A stretch of 64,000 nt of DNA from NCBI GenBank assembly GCA_945876035.1, contig CAMCMU010000006.1, forward strand, positions 79,437-143,436, read 5' to 3'. Below the pieces are notes generated by a model. That model was not told where the DNA came from, made no database searches, and was given only the letters and a program-made list of their open reading frames with translations. How positions within the stretch are numbered: position 1 is the stretch's first letter; the number at the start of each line of letters is the position of its first letter. Positions 48,503 to 58,088 of the stretch are shown here, piece by piece. The stretch comes from Schlesneria paludicola DSM 18645 (lineage in GTDB: Bacteria; Planctomycetota; Planctomycetia; Planctomycetales; Planctomycetaceae). The position numbers and the translations under genes were made by a program.

Positions 48503-50752
48503 CTAGGGTCTCTGCCCGGTGGACGCAGCAAATTGCTGGAGCCGTTGACCAACGACCGCTGGACTCGGACGCAGAGTTCCAACGACGCCCGCCAAAGCCG
48601 TTTTGATCGCAGGATCCTGTGTGGTTAACCAAGCGGAATGAATTGCTGCGATGCCCTCTTGGGTAAGCAGCAGTCCGAATCGCTGGATGTGAAATGTTAG
48701 TTGAGTCGCCGCTGTTTCTCGAAGTTTCATATCGAGCGACGTGTTCAGCACAAGAACTGACAACTTCTTTTGAGCTGATCCGGTGCCGATTCCTGCTAAA
48801 GCAACAAGGGCATTTTCTCCGGTGTCCGCGACTTCAGCGACTCGTCCAATTTGCTGCTCCGCCGGAGCGATGTCGAAGACACGTACGCCTTGATCCGAGG
48901 CGAGTGACGCCAACCAATAAACTGCCGCGATCTTCTGTTGATTCCGTTCATAAGCCGTTAATTCAGGTGATCTTACACGTTGAACAAACGGCTGAAACTG
49001 TACTAAGAAATCATTGTCCGATGCCGACTCAGAGACAAATACGGCCAGTTTGCTGCGGGAGACGAGACGAGCCACTTCGGTCCGGACGGATTCAGGACCA
49101 TAAATCACAATGGGCACGGCCGAGGTACGGGAATCACTCCGTAAATTAGAAATCGTCTGAGTCAAATCCCAGCGAATGCAGTTTGCATGGACGACAATAA
49201 GATCAATTCCAGCTTCCGTCGTTGCCTTCTCAAACCCCTCACGTCCCGTCGTTGCTGTCGTCGCCTGGTACCCCACGCCACGCAAGTAGCCCGCCGTGAC
49301 GCCACTGCGACTCTCATCAGCATCCACAATCAGTGCTCGGGATCGACCTGAATCCGTGAGAGCCCTTGCGAGAATCGAAACGACTCGACTGGAACCGGTA
49401 AATCCGTTCTTGGGACCAATTCTCAGAACAGTGACGGCCGCCGCGAATTGGATTCGGGAATCGGGGGCATTCAAGGCAGCAATCACCGGTGATTTCAAGC
49501 CGGCGGACCCGTAAATCTGTTCTCGAGTTCCAATTTGTGCCAGAACATTGAGCGTTGCAACGGCGGTGGACGATTGTCCGGCATCTATCGCTTCCGCCAA
49601 GCCCCTCGAGACGGTCTCCTCTCCAGCAGTCAACGCCAAGTCACTTGCGGAACCAGGTCCCGTCGGAAGAGGCTTACCCCAGCCGTTCTGAAGAACCTCG
49701 GAGCCCAACAGCGAGGCCAGATATTGCGCTTGCATCTCAGGCTGTTCCGGAGACAGCGCCAATGATTGATTGGCAAATTTGGCAGAGATCAGCAGAGCCG
49801 CAATGGAGGGGTCATACGATTTAGAGGCGACCGTCGACAGACTCTTGTCCCAGCCCCAGAGGGCAACCGATCCATCATCTTTGAGCGGCAGGATATCTCG
49901 ATCGCGGTAAAATCGTCGGGCGAAATATCTCAACTGGTTGGATGCCAAAACAGAGGAAATCTGGTCTATTTTGGAGGGTGATCCCTTGAGCAGTTTGGCA
50001 AGCACCCTTTGAGCCGCATCGCGGACACTGAGCGACAGACGATCCGAAAACGCCGGGTACCAAAGGTAGGGAATGGCTTCTTGTGCATTGAGCCATCCGA
50101 GGAGATCAAGGATCACGATCTGGATCCGCTCTTCGGGTGCGTCAAGTCCTCCCAACAACGGGGGCACAATTTCCCTTCCCATGCGAGACAGCACAAGCAC
50201 CAAAGTATTCTGTTGTGTGCCGGCTCCCGCCTGTCCGATCATTTTTAGAATATGTGGGACGGCGAGCGGCCCCGCATTCTTCAATTCCACAATCGCCTGC
50301 TCACGTTCTGTCGAGTTTCCTAGTACGCGGACAAGCAGTTCCTCTATGTAGGCGGGATCTTCCGACCGTCTTTTGCCGATGTCACTCAATCGATTGAGAA
50401 GCCGAATCGAGACGGGTTGTAGCTCTTTAATGCCTGCAAGTTTGACGAACTCGGCAGTCCCAAACAGAGTTCGAATTTTGGTGAGCAAATCATCGTTAGG
50501 TAAAGCCGCTTCGACTTGTTCGAGATATTGACGGGCCAAGTCCATGCGTGCCAGATCGACCATTAACAACGTTCTGCGGAACAGATCTTCCGGCGTCTTC
50601 GGTTCCACTAATAATGGTGATGGCTCGGGAACTTGCGGAAGTTTGACAACTGCGGTTGCGTCAGGGGCTTGAGCCAGCAAGGCTCTCGGACAGAGGAGCA
50701 ACATGGCCATCCAAACGGCGCTCATTGAAACTATTGGACGAAGCCGGACCAT
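48503..50752 (-). CDS. exported HEAT-repeat protein with pseudo-receiver domain
   Basis: The 749-residue protein has a signal peptide (VWMAMLLLCPRALLAQ) and HEAT-like helical repeats, residues about 135-260 and 395-465. A response-regulator receiver-like domain follows at about 472-580 (RALIVDADESRSGVTAGYLRGVGYQATTATTGREGFEKA). The acidic pair of strand 1 is present (DADE). The phospho-acceptor Asp position after strand 3 reads DLIVVHANC, with His where Asp is expected, and the conserved Lys near the end is absent. A final helical part follows. A receiver outside the cytoplasm cannot be phosphorylated by known kinases, so it may be a binding module. No operon partner is evident. Confidence 0.82.
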   Translation of the reverse strand: MVRLRPIVSMSAVWMAMLLLCPRALLAQAPDATAVVKLPQVPEPSPLLVEPKTPEDLFRRTLLMVDLARMDLARQYLEQVEAALPNDDLLTKIRTLFGTAEFVKLAGIKELQPVSIRLLNRLSDIGKRRSEDPAYIEELLVRVLGNSTEREQAIVELKNAGPLAVPHILKMIGQAGAGTQQNTLVLVLSRMGREIVPPLLGGLDAPEERIQIVILDLLGWLNAQEAIPYLWYPAFSDRLSLSVRDAAQRVLAKLLKGSPSKIDQISSVLASNQLRYFARRFYRDRDILPLKDDGSVALWGWDKSLSTVASKSYDPSIAALLISAKFANQSLALSPEQPEMQAQYLASLLGSEVLQNGWGKPLPTGPGSASDLALTAGEETVSRGLAEAIDAGQSSTAVATLNVLAQIGTREQIYGSAGLKSPVIAALNAPDSRIQFAAAVTVLRIGPKNGFTGSSRVVSILARALTDSGRSRALIVDADESRSGVTAGYLRGVGYQATTATTGREGFEKATTEAGIDLIVVHANCIRWDLTQTISNLRSDSRTSAVPIVIYGPESVRTEVARLVSRSKLAVFVSESASDNDFLVQFQPFVQRVRSPELTAYERNQQKIAAVYWLASLASDQGVRVFDIAPAEQQIGRVAEVADTGENALVALAGIGTGSAQKKLSVLVLNTSLDMKLRETAATQLTFHIQRFGLLLTQEGIAAIHSAWLTTQDPAIKTALAGVVGTLRPSPAVVGQRLQQFAASTGQRP

Positions 50753-51092
50753 TCACTGACTCCACTGTTGTGGTATGCAACCTTCGCGATTCCCGTGAAG
50801 AGTGGAAATTGACGGGCAAAGTCACTGCTCTCCCAAGGCGATCCAGCGGCCCCTATAAGACAGGACACTCTGGATTCGACCTCATCAACATCGACAGACG
50901 ACCCGTAAACAATCCACGCCGCTCGACGACCGAATTCATCGAACGAACAGTTAAATCATCGGGAATGGGTGTTACCGGTCAGGCTGATCGCGTAAAGCGT
51001 GTCGGTCAATCCTTTTTTTCGAGGAGGCCCGTGTGGGGGGCTAACAATCAAAAATCGGCCGATTTTGCAGGACTCGAACCGACTGACGGGTG
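50753..51092. other. gap with palindrome downstream of lysA
   Basis: No gene supported. A 16-nt palindrome aaaatcggccgatttt at 51051-51066 lies 27 bp after the lysA stop and is followed by T residues on the minus strand (GATTTTTGATTG), so it probably forms the lysA terminator. Confidence 0.5.
51051..51066 (-). terminator. lysA terminator candidate
   Basis: The palindrome aaaatcggccgatttt gives a 6-bp stem with GGCC loop. Its right arm merges into TTTTT in the lysA direction. Location shortly after the stop supports a terminator; the stem is short, so strength is uncertain. Confidence 0.45.
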
Positions 51093-52367
51093 TCAGTCCT
51101 GCAGTTCATGAGCGATGAGATCGGCATAGATTTCGCGGCGACGAATGACTTTCACATCCGAACCGTCGACAAGAATCTCTGCAGCGCGGGGTCTTGAATT
51201 GTAGTTGCTGCTCATTGCCGTGCCATAGGCACCAGCGCTGAAGATCGCCATCAAATCGTCTCGGCGCATGGGGGGAAGGTAGCGATCTTTCGCAAAGTAG
51301 TCGCTGGATTCGCAGACCGGACCAACGACGTCTGTCTTTTCGCATCCAGCGATCTCTCCCTCAACAACGTCGGGCATTGCCACAGGGGAGCTGACTGGCC
51401 AGACGCGGTGGAATGAGTCGTACATAGCAGGACGAATCAAATCATTCATCGCACCATCTTGAATCACGAAAAGTTTGCCGCCCTCACGCTTGGTATAGAC
51501 GACGCGGCTGACGAGAACGCACGAATTACCGACAATAAATCGACCAGGTTCTAAAGCCAGTCGACACTTTGCGGCCTTAACTGCAGGGACGATCACTTTC
51601 GCATAGGCTTCGGCTGGCAAGCCCTCTTGACCTCGGTAACTAATGCCGAAGCCTCCGCCGAGATTGAGCCAATTGATTTCGTGACCGTCTCGCCGAAGCC
51701 CCTCAACAACCTCAATCGCTTTCTGTCCCGCGGCCTCGTAGGGATCGGTCGTCAAAATCGGCGAACCGAGGTGCATATGGATTCCCTGCAGTTTCAGTCG
51801 CTTGTCTCGCAGCACTTTGGCTGCCAACTCGCGAAACCGCTCGATATCCATACCAAACTTATTTCCCTTCTTGCCGGTCGTTGTTTTGGCATGGGTCTTT
51901 GCATCGATATCGGGATTGAGACGCAAGGCAACGGGACCGACCACGTTCATCGAACCAGCAACAGCGGCAATCGCATCGAGTTCCGCTTCGCTTTCGACGT
52001 CGAACATCAGGATATTGTTTTCCAGTGCGAATCGAATCTCCGCGTCCGTCTTGCCCACGCCTGCGAAGACCACCTTCGATGTGTCGCCCCCCGCAGCCTT
52101 GACGCGATACAGTTCGCCGCCCGACACCACGTCAAAGCTGATTCCCGCATCATGCATCACCCGGAGAATACCGAGAGTGGAATTGGCCTTGACCGAATAG
52201 CAGATGACCGGATCCACCTCCGCAAATGCGTTCTGTAGTTGCTGCAGTTGACCGAGCAAAAATGCCTTTGAATAAATCCACAGCGGGGTGCCGAACCGTT
52301 CCGCCAGATTCGCCACCGAAACATCTTCGCAGTAAAGGTCGCCATTGCGGTATTGAAACTGACTCAT
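51093..52367 (-). CDS. lysA: diaminopimelate decarboxylase
   Basis: The PLP enzyme decarboxylates meso-diaminopimelate to lysine. The 424-residue protein has the PLP Lys in [15 protein letters not shown] and the glycine-rich phosphate site [10 protein letters not shown]. The substrate-site Cys is in [15 protein letters not shown], and [18 protein letters not shown] is near the C-terminus. The ORF track start adds 35 codons; ATG 52367 ([15 protein letters not shown]) fits the family. It lies 101 bp after asd, the earlier enzyme of the pathway, and is probably co-transcribed. Confidence 0.97.
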   Translation of the reverse strand: MSQFQYRNGDLYCEDVSVANLAERFGTPLWIYSKAFLLGQLQQLQNAFAEVDPVICYSVKANSTLGILRVMHDAGISFDVVSGGELYRVKAAGGDTSKVVFAGVGKTDAEIRFALENNILMFDVESEAELDAIAAVAGSMNVVGPVALRLNPDIDAKTHAKTTTGKKGNKFGMDIERFRELAAKVLRDKRLKLQGIHMHLGSPILTTDPYEAAGQKAIEVVEGLRRDGHEINWLNLGGGFGISYRGQEGLPAEAYAKVIVPAVKAAKCRLALEPGRFIVGNSCVLVSRVVYTKREGGKLFVIQDGAMNDLIRPAMYDSFHRVWPVSSPVAMPDVVEGEIAGCEKTDVVGPVCESSDYFAKDRYLPPMRRDDLMAIFSAGAYGTAMSSNYNSRPRAAEILVDGSDVKVIRRREIYADLIAHELQD

Positions 52368-52468
52368 GTTGATCCTTGTTGAGAAAATCCGACAACTTTC
52401 GAGAAAGGCTATTGCCTCCGTCTCGATACGCAGACACATTGGATCCACAGCGCACTGAAGACGGGGCC

Positions 52469-53491
52469 TCAACGATTCTCTGTTCTCGCGGCATGGCTCG
52501 CCAAAAGTTCGGCAATCTGGATCGCATTTGTTGCCGCCCCTTTACGAAGGTTGTCGCTGACACACCAGAACGTGAGGCCGTTCGGATGGGAAAGGTCTTG
52601 GCGGATCCGGCCGATAAAGACAAGATCACTGCCCGTACAGTCGCAGGGCATTGGATAGCCACCGTAGGCCTCTTCATCAATGACCTGGATGCCAGGAAAG
52701 GCAGAGAACAGTCTTTTCGCCTCCGGCACCGAAATCGGCCTTTCCGTTTCAACGAGAACCGTCTCGCTGTGACAGTTGACGACCGGCACCCGGACGCATG
52801 TTGGGCACACCCTAATCGAGGGATCACCCAGAATCTTCCGCGTTTCGTAGACCAACTTCATTTCTTCACTTGTATAGCCCTGCTCCTTAAATCCACCAAT
52901 TTGCGGGATGACGTTGAATGCGATCGGTGACTTGAACACCCGCTGTTCGTATGTCGACCCCTCGAGATGCGACCGTGTTGCATTGATCAGATCTTCCGTG
53001 CCCACCAATCCCGCGCCGCTGACCGCCTGATAGGTACTGACAACGACTCGGCGAACTCGTCCCGCGTCGTGTAGCGGCTTCAATGCCATCACAAGTTGTG
53101 TAGTGGAACAGTTAGGACTGGCGATGATGCCTCTGGCATTGATCGCGTCCTGAGGATTGATTTCAGGGATCACCAATGCCACATCTGGATGCATGCGGAA
53201 ATAGGCCGACTCGTCGATGACTTTACAACCGGCGGCGACGGCGGCAGGGAGGAACTCGGCGGACACCTCATCCGGCGTACTCGCAATCACCAGATCGACG
53301 CCGATGAAGGCAGCCGGTTCCAGTAACTCGACAGTATGCTCCCGTCCCGCGAAGACCAGTCGAGAACCAGCACTGCGAGCCGACGCAAGAAATTTGAACC
53401 TATTCGCAAGCCCCGGCTTTTGTTCGAGCAACTGCACCATGATGCGACCAACTGCTCCCGTCGCTCCCACCATCGCCATCGTTCCAAACAA
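52469..53491 (-). CDS. asd: aspartate-semialdehyde dehydrogenase
   Basis: This enzyme makes aspartate semialdehyde from aspartyl phosphate, the branch point to lysine/DAP, threonine and methionine. The NADP-binding motif is [16 protein letters not shown], the catalytic Cys is in [17 protein letters not shown], and substrate residues lie in [20 protein letters not shown] and [12 protein letters not shown] (catalytic His). The 340-residue length is normal. The start is probably TTG at 53491, since AAGGGGAAGG sits at proper distance; ATG 53479 is an alternative. Confidence 0.96.
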   Translation of the reverse strand: MFGTMAMVGATGAVGRIMVQLLEQKPGLANRFKFLASARSAGSRLVFAGREHTVELLEPAAFIGVDLVIASTPDEVSAEFLPAAVAAGCKVIDESAYFRMHPDVALVIPEINPQDAINARGIIASPNCSTTQLVMALKPLHDAGRVRRVVVSTYQAVSGAGLVGTEDLINATRSHLEGSTYEQRVFKSPIAFNVIPQIGGFKEQGYTSEEMKLVYETRKILGDPSIRVCPTCVRVPVVNCHSETVLVETERPISVPEAKRLFSAFPGIQVIDEEAYGGYPMPCDCTGSDLVFIGRIRQDLSHPNGLTFWCVSDNLRKGAATNAIQIAELLASHAARTENR

Positions 53492-53658
53492 GTTGCACCT
53501 TCCCCTTGAAGCCCGTCGAGGAACCGACAGACATGTCGTTGATTACGACAGATTGTTTCCTTGACTCAAACACACCTGCGGAATGATAACGGCTGACTTC
53601 AAGGAGTCGCAACATCTGGGGGACGAATGATGAAAAAATGAAAACGGCCGAGCTACAG

Positions 53659-53672
53659 ACCTGCGCAGGTCG
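53659..53672. promoter_or_regulatory. 14-nt perfect palindrome upstream of purD
   Basis: gacctgcgcaggtc lies in the divergent asd/purD spacer, 95 bp before purD. A fully symmetric site of this size in a promoter region is a candidate operator, but I cannot name a regulator and no second copy was seen. Confidence 0.35.
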
Positions 53673-53767
53673 CTGCTATCATCACGCCTCTATAAAAAAG
53701 GGGAAGGGACGATCGGCGTTCCGTCATTCGGATTTCAGACAGCTCTTTTCAGAATGCATATTTGGTC

Positions 53768-55093
53768 ATGAAGATTCTTGTGGTTGGTAACGGTGGTCGC
53801 GAGCACACTCTTGTTTGGAAGCTCAGACAGTCTTCCTCGGTCACAAATATTTTTTGTGCCCCCGGAAATGCCGGAACGGGATTGGAGGCAACAAACATCG
53901 ACATTGCAGCGACCGACATTCCCCGGCTGATCAAGTTCGCGATCGCAGAAAAGATTGATTTGACCGTGATCGGCCCTGAAGCCCCTCTGGTCGCGGGGAT
54001 TGTCGATGAGTTCCAAAAAGCCGGATTGCGGGTGTTTGGTCCGTCAAAAAAGGCCGCCATGCTGGAGGGCTCGAAGAAATTCGCCAAGGAAATCATGAAG
54101 AAGGCGAACATTCCCACGGCAGAATTCCGGGCCTTCCGAAAAGCGGATGAGGCCATCCGTTACATTGATGAAAAAGAGAATACCGATCGGTTTGTGATCA
54201 AGGCCGATGGATTGGCTGCCGGAAAGGGAGTTTTTGTCTGTTTGTCAAAGGACGAAGCGCGAGAGGCAATCCGACGCGTTCTGGTGCATCATGAATTCGG
54301 CAAAGCGGGTTCGGAAGTCGTGATTGAAGAGTTTTTGGTTGGAGAAGAAGCAAGCCTGCTTGCGTTTGTTGACGGCACGACAATCGTCCCCTTAGAGGCT
54401 GCACAGGACCACAAGTCGGCGTTTGATGGCGACAGTGGGCCTAATACCGGTGGAATGGGAGCCTACTCACCCACTCCGGTCATCACGACCGAACTGACGG
54501 ACTTGGTTGTTGAAAAAATATTGATTCCGATCGTTCATGAGATGCAGAAGGCCGGTCGGCGCTTTTGTGGGTGTTTATATGCGGGTCTGATGTTGACAAA
54601 TCAGGGGCCGAAGGTCCTCGAATTCAATGTCCGACTCGGTGACCCCGAGACCCAGGCAGTTCTCATGCGGCTGAAGTCTGATCTTGCCCACGTGTTGTTC
54701 GCTGCGGCCGACGGAAAACTTCACGAAATTGAGCCCCTCGAATGGGACCCTCGGTCGTCGGTTTGCGTCGTGATGGCTTCGGCAGGTTACCCGAGTGCCT
54801 ACGAGACCGGAAAGCCGTTACGGGGTCTCGATGCGGCAGCTCGCGTTCCCGATAGCAAGGTGTTCCACGCCGGAACGATCCAGCAGGGAGACCAGATCAT
54901 GAGTGATGGCGGCAGAGTCCTCGGGGTCACGGCTCTTGGTGACACTCTGGCGCACGCCAAATTGCGAGCCTATCAAGCAGTAAAATGCATTCGCTGGGAG
55001 GGCGCCTGGTGCCGCAAGGATATTTCCGACAAGGCCACCGGCCGGCAGGTACATCCCGCCATAGAAATTTCCACTGAGTCTGAGGTGTCTTGA
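53768..55093 (+). CDS. purD: phosphoribosylamine-glycine ligase
   Basis: The enzyme joins phosphoribosylamine and glycine in purine synthesis, using ATP. The 441-residue ATP-grasp protein begins MKILVVGNGGREHTLVWKL. It contains FGPSKKAAMLEGSKKFAKEIM, the ATP-grasp segment VIKADGLAAGKGVFVC, EEFLVGEEASLLAF, GAYSPTPVIT and the metal site LEFNVRLGDPETQAVL. The ATG at 53768 is preferred over TTG two codons earlier. It is convergent with mraY, only 7 bp apart. Confidence 0.97.
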   Translation: MKILVVGNGGREHTLVWKLRQSSSVTNIFCAPGNAGTGLEATNIDIAATDIPRLIKFAIAEKIDLTVIGPEAPLVAGIVDEFQKAGLRVFGPSKKAAMLEGSKKFAKEIMKKANIPTAEFRAFRKADEAIRYIDEKENTDRFVIKADGLAAGKGVFVCLSKDEAREAIRRVLVHHEFGKAGSEVVIEEFLVGEEASLLAFVDGTTIVPLEAAQDHKSAFDGDSGPNTGGMGAYSPTPVITTELTDLVVEKILIPIVHEMQKAGRRFCGCLYAGLMLTNQGPKVLEFNVRLGDPETQAVLMRLKSDLAHVLFAAADGKLHEIEPLEWDPRSSVCVVMASAGYPSAYETGKPLRGLDAAARVPDSKVFHAGTIQQGDQIMSDGGRVLGVTALGDTLAHAKLRAYQAVKCIRWEGAWCRKDISDKATGRQVHPAIEISTESEVS

Positions 55094-55100
55094 TCTCGCC

Positions 55101-56195
55101 TCATTTAATTTTCAGGCTCGCGACCGCCAACAAGGCCAACAAGGCCGAGCCAATCCAAAATCGGACAACAATTTTTGTTTCCGAGTGGCCACGAAAAACA
55201 AAATGGTTATGCAGTGGACTACACGCGAGAATTCGTTTTCCTGTCAGACGGAAACTTGCCACTTGGAGAATCACGCTTAATGTCTCAATCACAAAAACAC
55301 CTCCCACAACGACCAGCAAGGCTTCCTGGCGAGTCACGAGTGCTCCGTAGCCCAGGAGTGCACCCGTCGGCAGAGAGCCGCAGTCCCCCATAAAGACGTC
55401 TGCAGGGTGGCAGTTGTACCATAGAAAACCAAGCACCGCTCCCACCATCGAGGCAAACAGCACTCCGAGTTCACCGGCCCCGACCATGTGTGGAATGGAC
55501 AGATATTCAGCCATCAGTCGATGCCCGCTGAGGTATGACAATACAGCGAAAGCCAAACCCGCGAAGACCAGGCAACCGCCCGCCAATCCGTCTAGCCCAT
55601 CGGTCAGGTTGACCCCATTCGAACTGCCGACCATGACCAAGGCTGCCCAAGCAACAAATACGGATCCCAGATAGAGTCCTCGGCGGCCAATCGGAAAGAT
55701 GAGCTCCAACCCCTGTTGCTGACTGGTCTGCACCAGATACAGCCACGACGCGATCGCGATCGCGAACAACATCTGTGCGGTAAATTTTTGCGATATTGAG
55801 AGACCACGCCTGCGGGTACTGACCTTGATCCAGTCGTCCATTGCTCCCAAGCATCCAAATCCACACACTACGAGCAGTGCCTGAATCACATAGCGATTTG
55901 ACAAATCCGCGCAACAGACGGCCGAGACCACGATCGCAGCGACAATGAATAACCCACCCATCGTCGGTGTATTACTCTTCGATGCGTGTAATTCATTCAA
56001 CCGAGCGGAAGCACTGTCGATCCGTTCCCGAAAACGGGAGTTGAGGAATCGAATCGCAAGCGGACCACAAAAGACGGAAATCACGAACGAAGTCAAAGCC
56101 GCCGTTGCGATCCGAGCGGTCAGAAAGACCGTCGAATCGCCTGTGGAAGCTCCGGCGAAGGTTGAACTGTACTGTTGAAGGATCCAAACAAGCAT
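55101..56195 (-). CDS. mraY: phospho-N-acetylmuramoyl-pentapeptide transferase
   Basis: MraY transfers phospho-MurNAc-pentapeptide to undecaprenyl phosphate, forming lipid I at the inner membrane. About ten membrane segments are visible, with the signatures SKSNTPTMGGLF, the catalytic LGAMDDWIKVSTRRRGLSISQKF, NLTDGLDGLAGG and FMGDCGSLPTGALLG, plus SPLHNHF near the C-terminus. The ORF track starts at GTG 56219; ATG 56195 (MLVWILQQYSS) is more likely. It belongs with murF and murE upstream, but a 470-bp spacer separates it from murF. Confidence 0.97.
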   Translation of the reverse strand: MLVWILQQYSSTFAGASTGDSTVFLTARIATAALTSFVISVFCGPLAIRFLNSRFRERIDSASARLNELHASKSNTPTMGGLFIVAAIVVSAVCCADLSNRYVIQALLVVCGFGCLGAMDDWIKVSTRRRGLSISQKFTAQMLFAIAIASWLYLVQTSQQQGLELIFPIGRRGLYLGSVFVAWAALVMVGSSNGVNLTDGLDGLAGGCLVFAGLAFAVLSYLSGHRLMAEYLSIPHMVGAGELGVLFASMVGAVLGFLWYNCHPADVFMGDCGSLPTGALLGYGALVTRQEALLVVVGGVFVIETLSVILQVASFRLTGKRILACSPLHNHFVFRGHSETKIVVRFWIGSALLALLAVASLKIK

Positions 56196-56409
56196 CAGCG
56201 ACGGTCCACATTCCAGCACACGAATTAAATCTCAACTCTTGAACACTCTGGTTTTTTCCCTGCCTGACGAAATTCGGAATCGCTTTCGAATATCTTCGTG
56301 ATACACCGAGCTCAGGCCATGAGACCCCGCCGAAACGGTTGACCGATCATGTCGTCTTTCCATTGACAAAAGTAATGGAGGAGCGCCCTATCCGAATCAA
56401 CGCCTCTTC

Positions 56410-56432
56410 AGTGACACATTTTTCCTGTCACT
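56410..56432. repeat. 7-bp inverted repeat in the murF-mraY spacer
   Basis: agtgaca and tgtcact pair around a 9-nt T-rich loop, lying 215 bp before mraY. Weak on its own, but it follows a stronger hairpin 60 bp upstream in the direction of transcription. Confidence 0.4.
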
Positions 56433-56490
56433 TCCGTTTGACTTTGGTCTCATTTCTCGGTCGTCCGCGAAGTTTTTCTTGACATCAAAT

Positions 56491-56524
56491 CGAGTGCCGC
56501 AAGGCAAATACCTTGCGGCACTCG
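56491..56524 (-). repeat. 14-bp perfect hairpin in the murF-mraY spacer
   Basis: The arms cgagtgccgcaagg and ccttgcggcactcg are fully complementary around caaata. It lies 140 bp after the murF stop. On the minus strand it is followed by atttgatgtcaag, so it lacks a strong U-tract. It could slow or stop transcription between murF and mraY or mark an RNA processing site. Confidence 0.65.
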
Positions 56525-56663
56525 GACGCAAATTCCGCCAATTTGATGACAATTGCGACTGACCCAGTAGCCGCCTCAACCATCAACCAAGCGATCGCAT
56601 CCGGCGCGACCCGGACCGCAGCGGATTCCCGCAAACCCGTCACTGGTGGCGGAATCGCGTTTT

Positions 56664-58085
56664 TCAAGCGCAATACCGTTGTCGACTCAAATCCCTGAAT
56701 GTTGATTCCAGAACGGCTCGCTCCTGAAGCCATTCCACAATTCGTTCCATGCGAGTCGCGCGCGATCCTTTGACGAGAATCACATCGCCCGCTTCGATCC
56801 AACAATCGAGCACCGCTTTTGCCGTCTCAATGTCATGTGTCGCGGCAATTCGACGAGAATCTAAGCCGCTACGTTCCGCACCGGCTGCGACATGCTCAGA
56901 GTATTCGCCGCAGGCGAGAAGAAACTCAATTCCTGCATGGGCAGCGAGTTCACCAATCCGCTCATGTTCCCTGACGGCCGTCGAGCCGAGTTCTTTCATA
57001 TCGCCCAAAACCAATATCCGCTGACCGCCCCTAGAAGTCTCAAATGTTTTTAACGTCTGGCAGGCCGCGGCGACCGATGGGGGATTCGCATTATAGGTAT
57101 CGTCAATGACAGTCCATGGACCGATGGACTTCAAAACACTGCGTCCTTCAATCGGTCGAAAATAGGATAGCCCCTGCTGAATGGATTGCGGACTGATCCC
57201 GATTTCACGAGCAATCGCGATCGCACACAGCGCATTGGTCAAATGATGGCGCCCACAAACGGGGATGTCGTAATCGCATCCGCCTGCTTGAAACTGAAGC
57301 CCTTGAACCGAGGTGTGAACATTAGAGGCACGAAGATGGTTGTCATCCCCCTCCCCAATGAAAATGACCGGACAGGGGGCACGGTCAGCCATTTGACGCA
57401 AAACAAAGTCGTCACCGGGAAGAATGGCAAGGCCGGTCGAAGGCAGCGATTCCAACAATTCCCCTTTGGTTCGAATGATCGCCTCGAGACAGCCAAAGCT
57501 TTCCATGTGAGCTGGACCTACCGCCGTCACCACACCGAATTCAGGCATCGCAAGTCCGGCCAATAGGCGAACATCACCGATGCGTGCAGCACCCATTTCT
57601 ACCACAGCGAATTCATGATGACGTTCGATTTCGATCAGGCTCAGAGGTAGACCGATCTGATTATTGAAGTTCTTCGAACTGCGAACTCCGTCAAATTCGG
57701 AGCTCAGGGCAGAATGGATCAAATCACGAGTTGTTGTTTTTCCGACGCTGCCAGTGACACCAATCACGAGCGCATCAAGGGTTCGCCGATACCAATTCGA
57801 AAAACGGCCGAGGGCCAACAGGGAATCATCAACAATCACTGTCGGCGAACCCGTCGTTTCGGGATTGGTTCGTTCGCTGACACAGCCGATAGCCCCTTGG
57901 GCGATGGCCTGATGAATAAAATCATGTCCGTCGAAGCGTTCGCCTTTCAACGCCCAAAACAGATCGCCAGATCGAACATCACGCGAGTCAATACAGACGC
58001 GTTTGATCGGAATTTCGGTGGAGAAAACCGAAAGCAGTTGACCTTCGGTGGCCCGTCTTAAGTCTTCAAAACAGACCTGTTCCAT
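56664..58085 (-). CDS. murF: UDP-MurNAc-tripeptide D-alanyl-D-alanine ligase
   Basis: MurF adds D-Ala-D-Ala to UDP-MurNAc-tripeptide in the cytoplasm. The 473-residue Mur ligase has the N-terminal substrate domain (VCIDSRDVRSGDLFWALKGERFDGHDF), the ATP loop GVTGSVGKTTTRDLI and NFNNQIGLPLSL. The C-terminal domain has VIDDTYNANPPSVAAACQTL and VLGDMKELG. Its start lies 3 bp after the murE stop, so the two are translationally linked. Confidence 0.97.
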   Translation of the reverse strand: MEQVCFEDLRRATEGQLLSVFSTEIPIKRVCIDSRDVRSGDLFWALKGERFDGHDFIHQAIAQGAIGCVSERTNPETTGSPTVIVDDSLLALGRFSNWYRRTLDALVIGVTGSVGKTTTRDLIHSALSSEFDGVRSSKNFNNQIGLPLSLIEIERHHEFAVVEMGAARIGDVRLLAGLAMPEFGVVTAVGPAHMESFGCLEAIIRTKGELLESLPSTGLAILPGDDFVLRQMADRAPCPVIFIGEGDDNHLRASNVHTSVQGLQFQAGGCDYDIPVCGRHHLTNALCAIAIAREIGISPQSIQQGLSYFRPIEGRSVLKSIGPWTVIDDTYNANPPSVAAACQTLKTFETSRGGQRILVLGDMKELGSTAVREHERIGELAAHAGIEFLLACGEYSEHVAAGAERSGLDSRRIAATHDIETAKAVLDCWIEAGDVILVKGSRATRMERIVEWLQERAVLESTFRDLSRQRYCA

Positions 58086-58088
58086 GCC

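Larger units (their letters stand above)
56196..56663. other. unusually long murF-mraY spacer
   Basis: In most cell-wall clusters murF and mraY nearly touch. Here about 470 bp separate them, without a supported gene. The spacer holds two inverted repeats (56410-56432 and 56491-56524). It may contain a separate mraY promoter or an attenuator. Confidence 0.5.

Noticed and set aside
51061-51100. tRNA-like T-arm (ggactcgaacc read on the plus strand)
   Set aside because: Only the GGTTCGAGTCC core matches; the T-stem has mismatches and no acceptor, D or anticodon arms can be drawn.
56485-56805. 106-codon minus-strand frame overlapping the 3' end of murF
   Set aside because: Its first half is murF in another frame, and the remainder runs into the 14-bp hairpin; no family resemblance.
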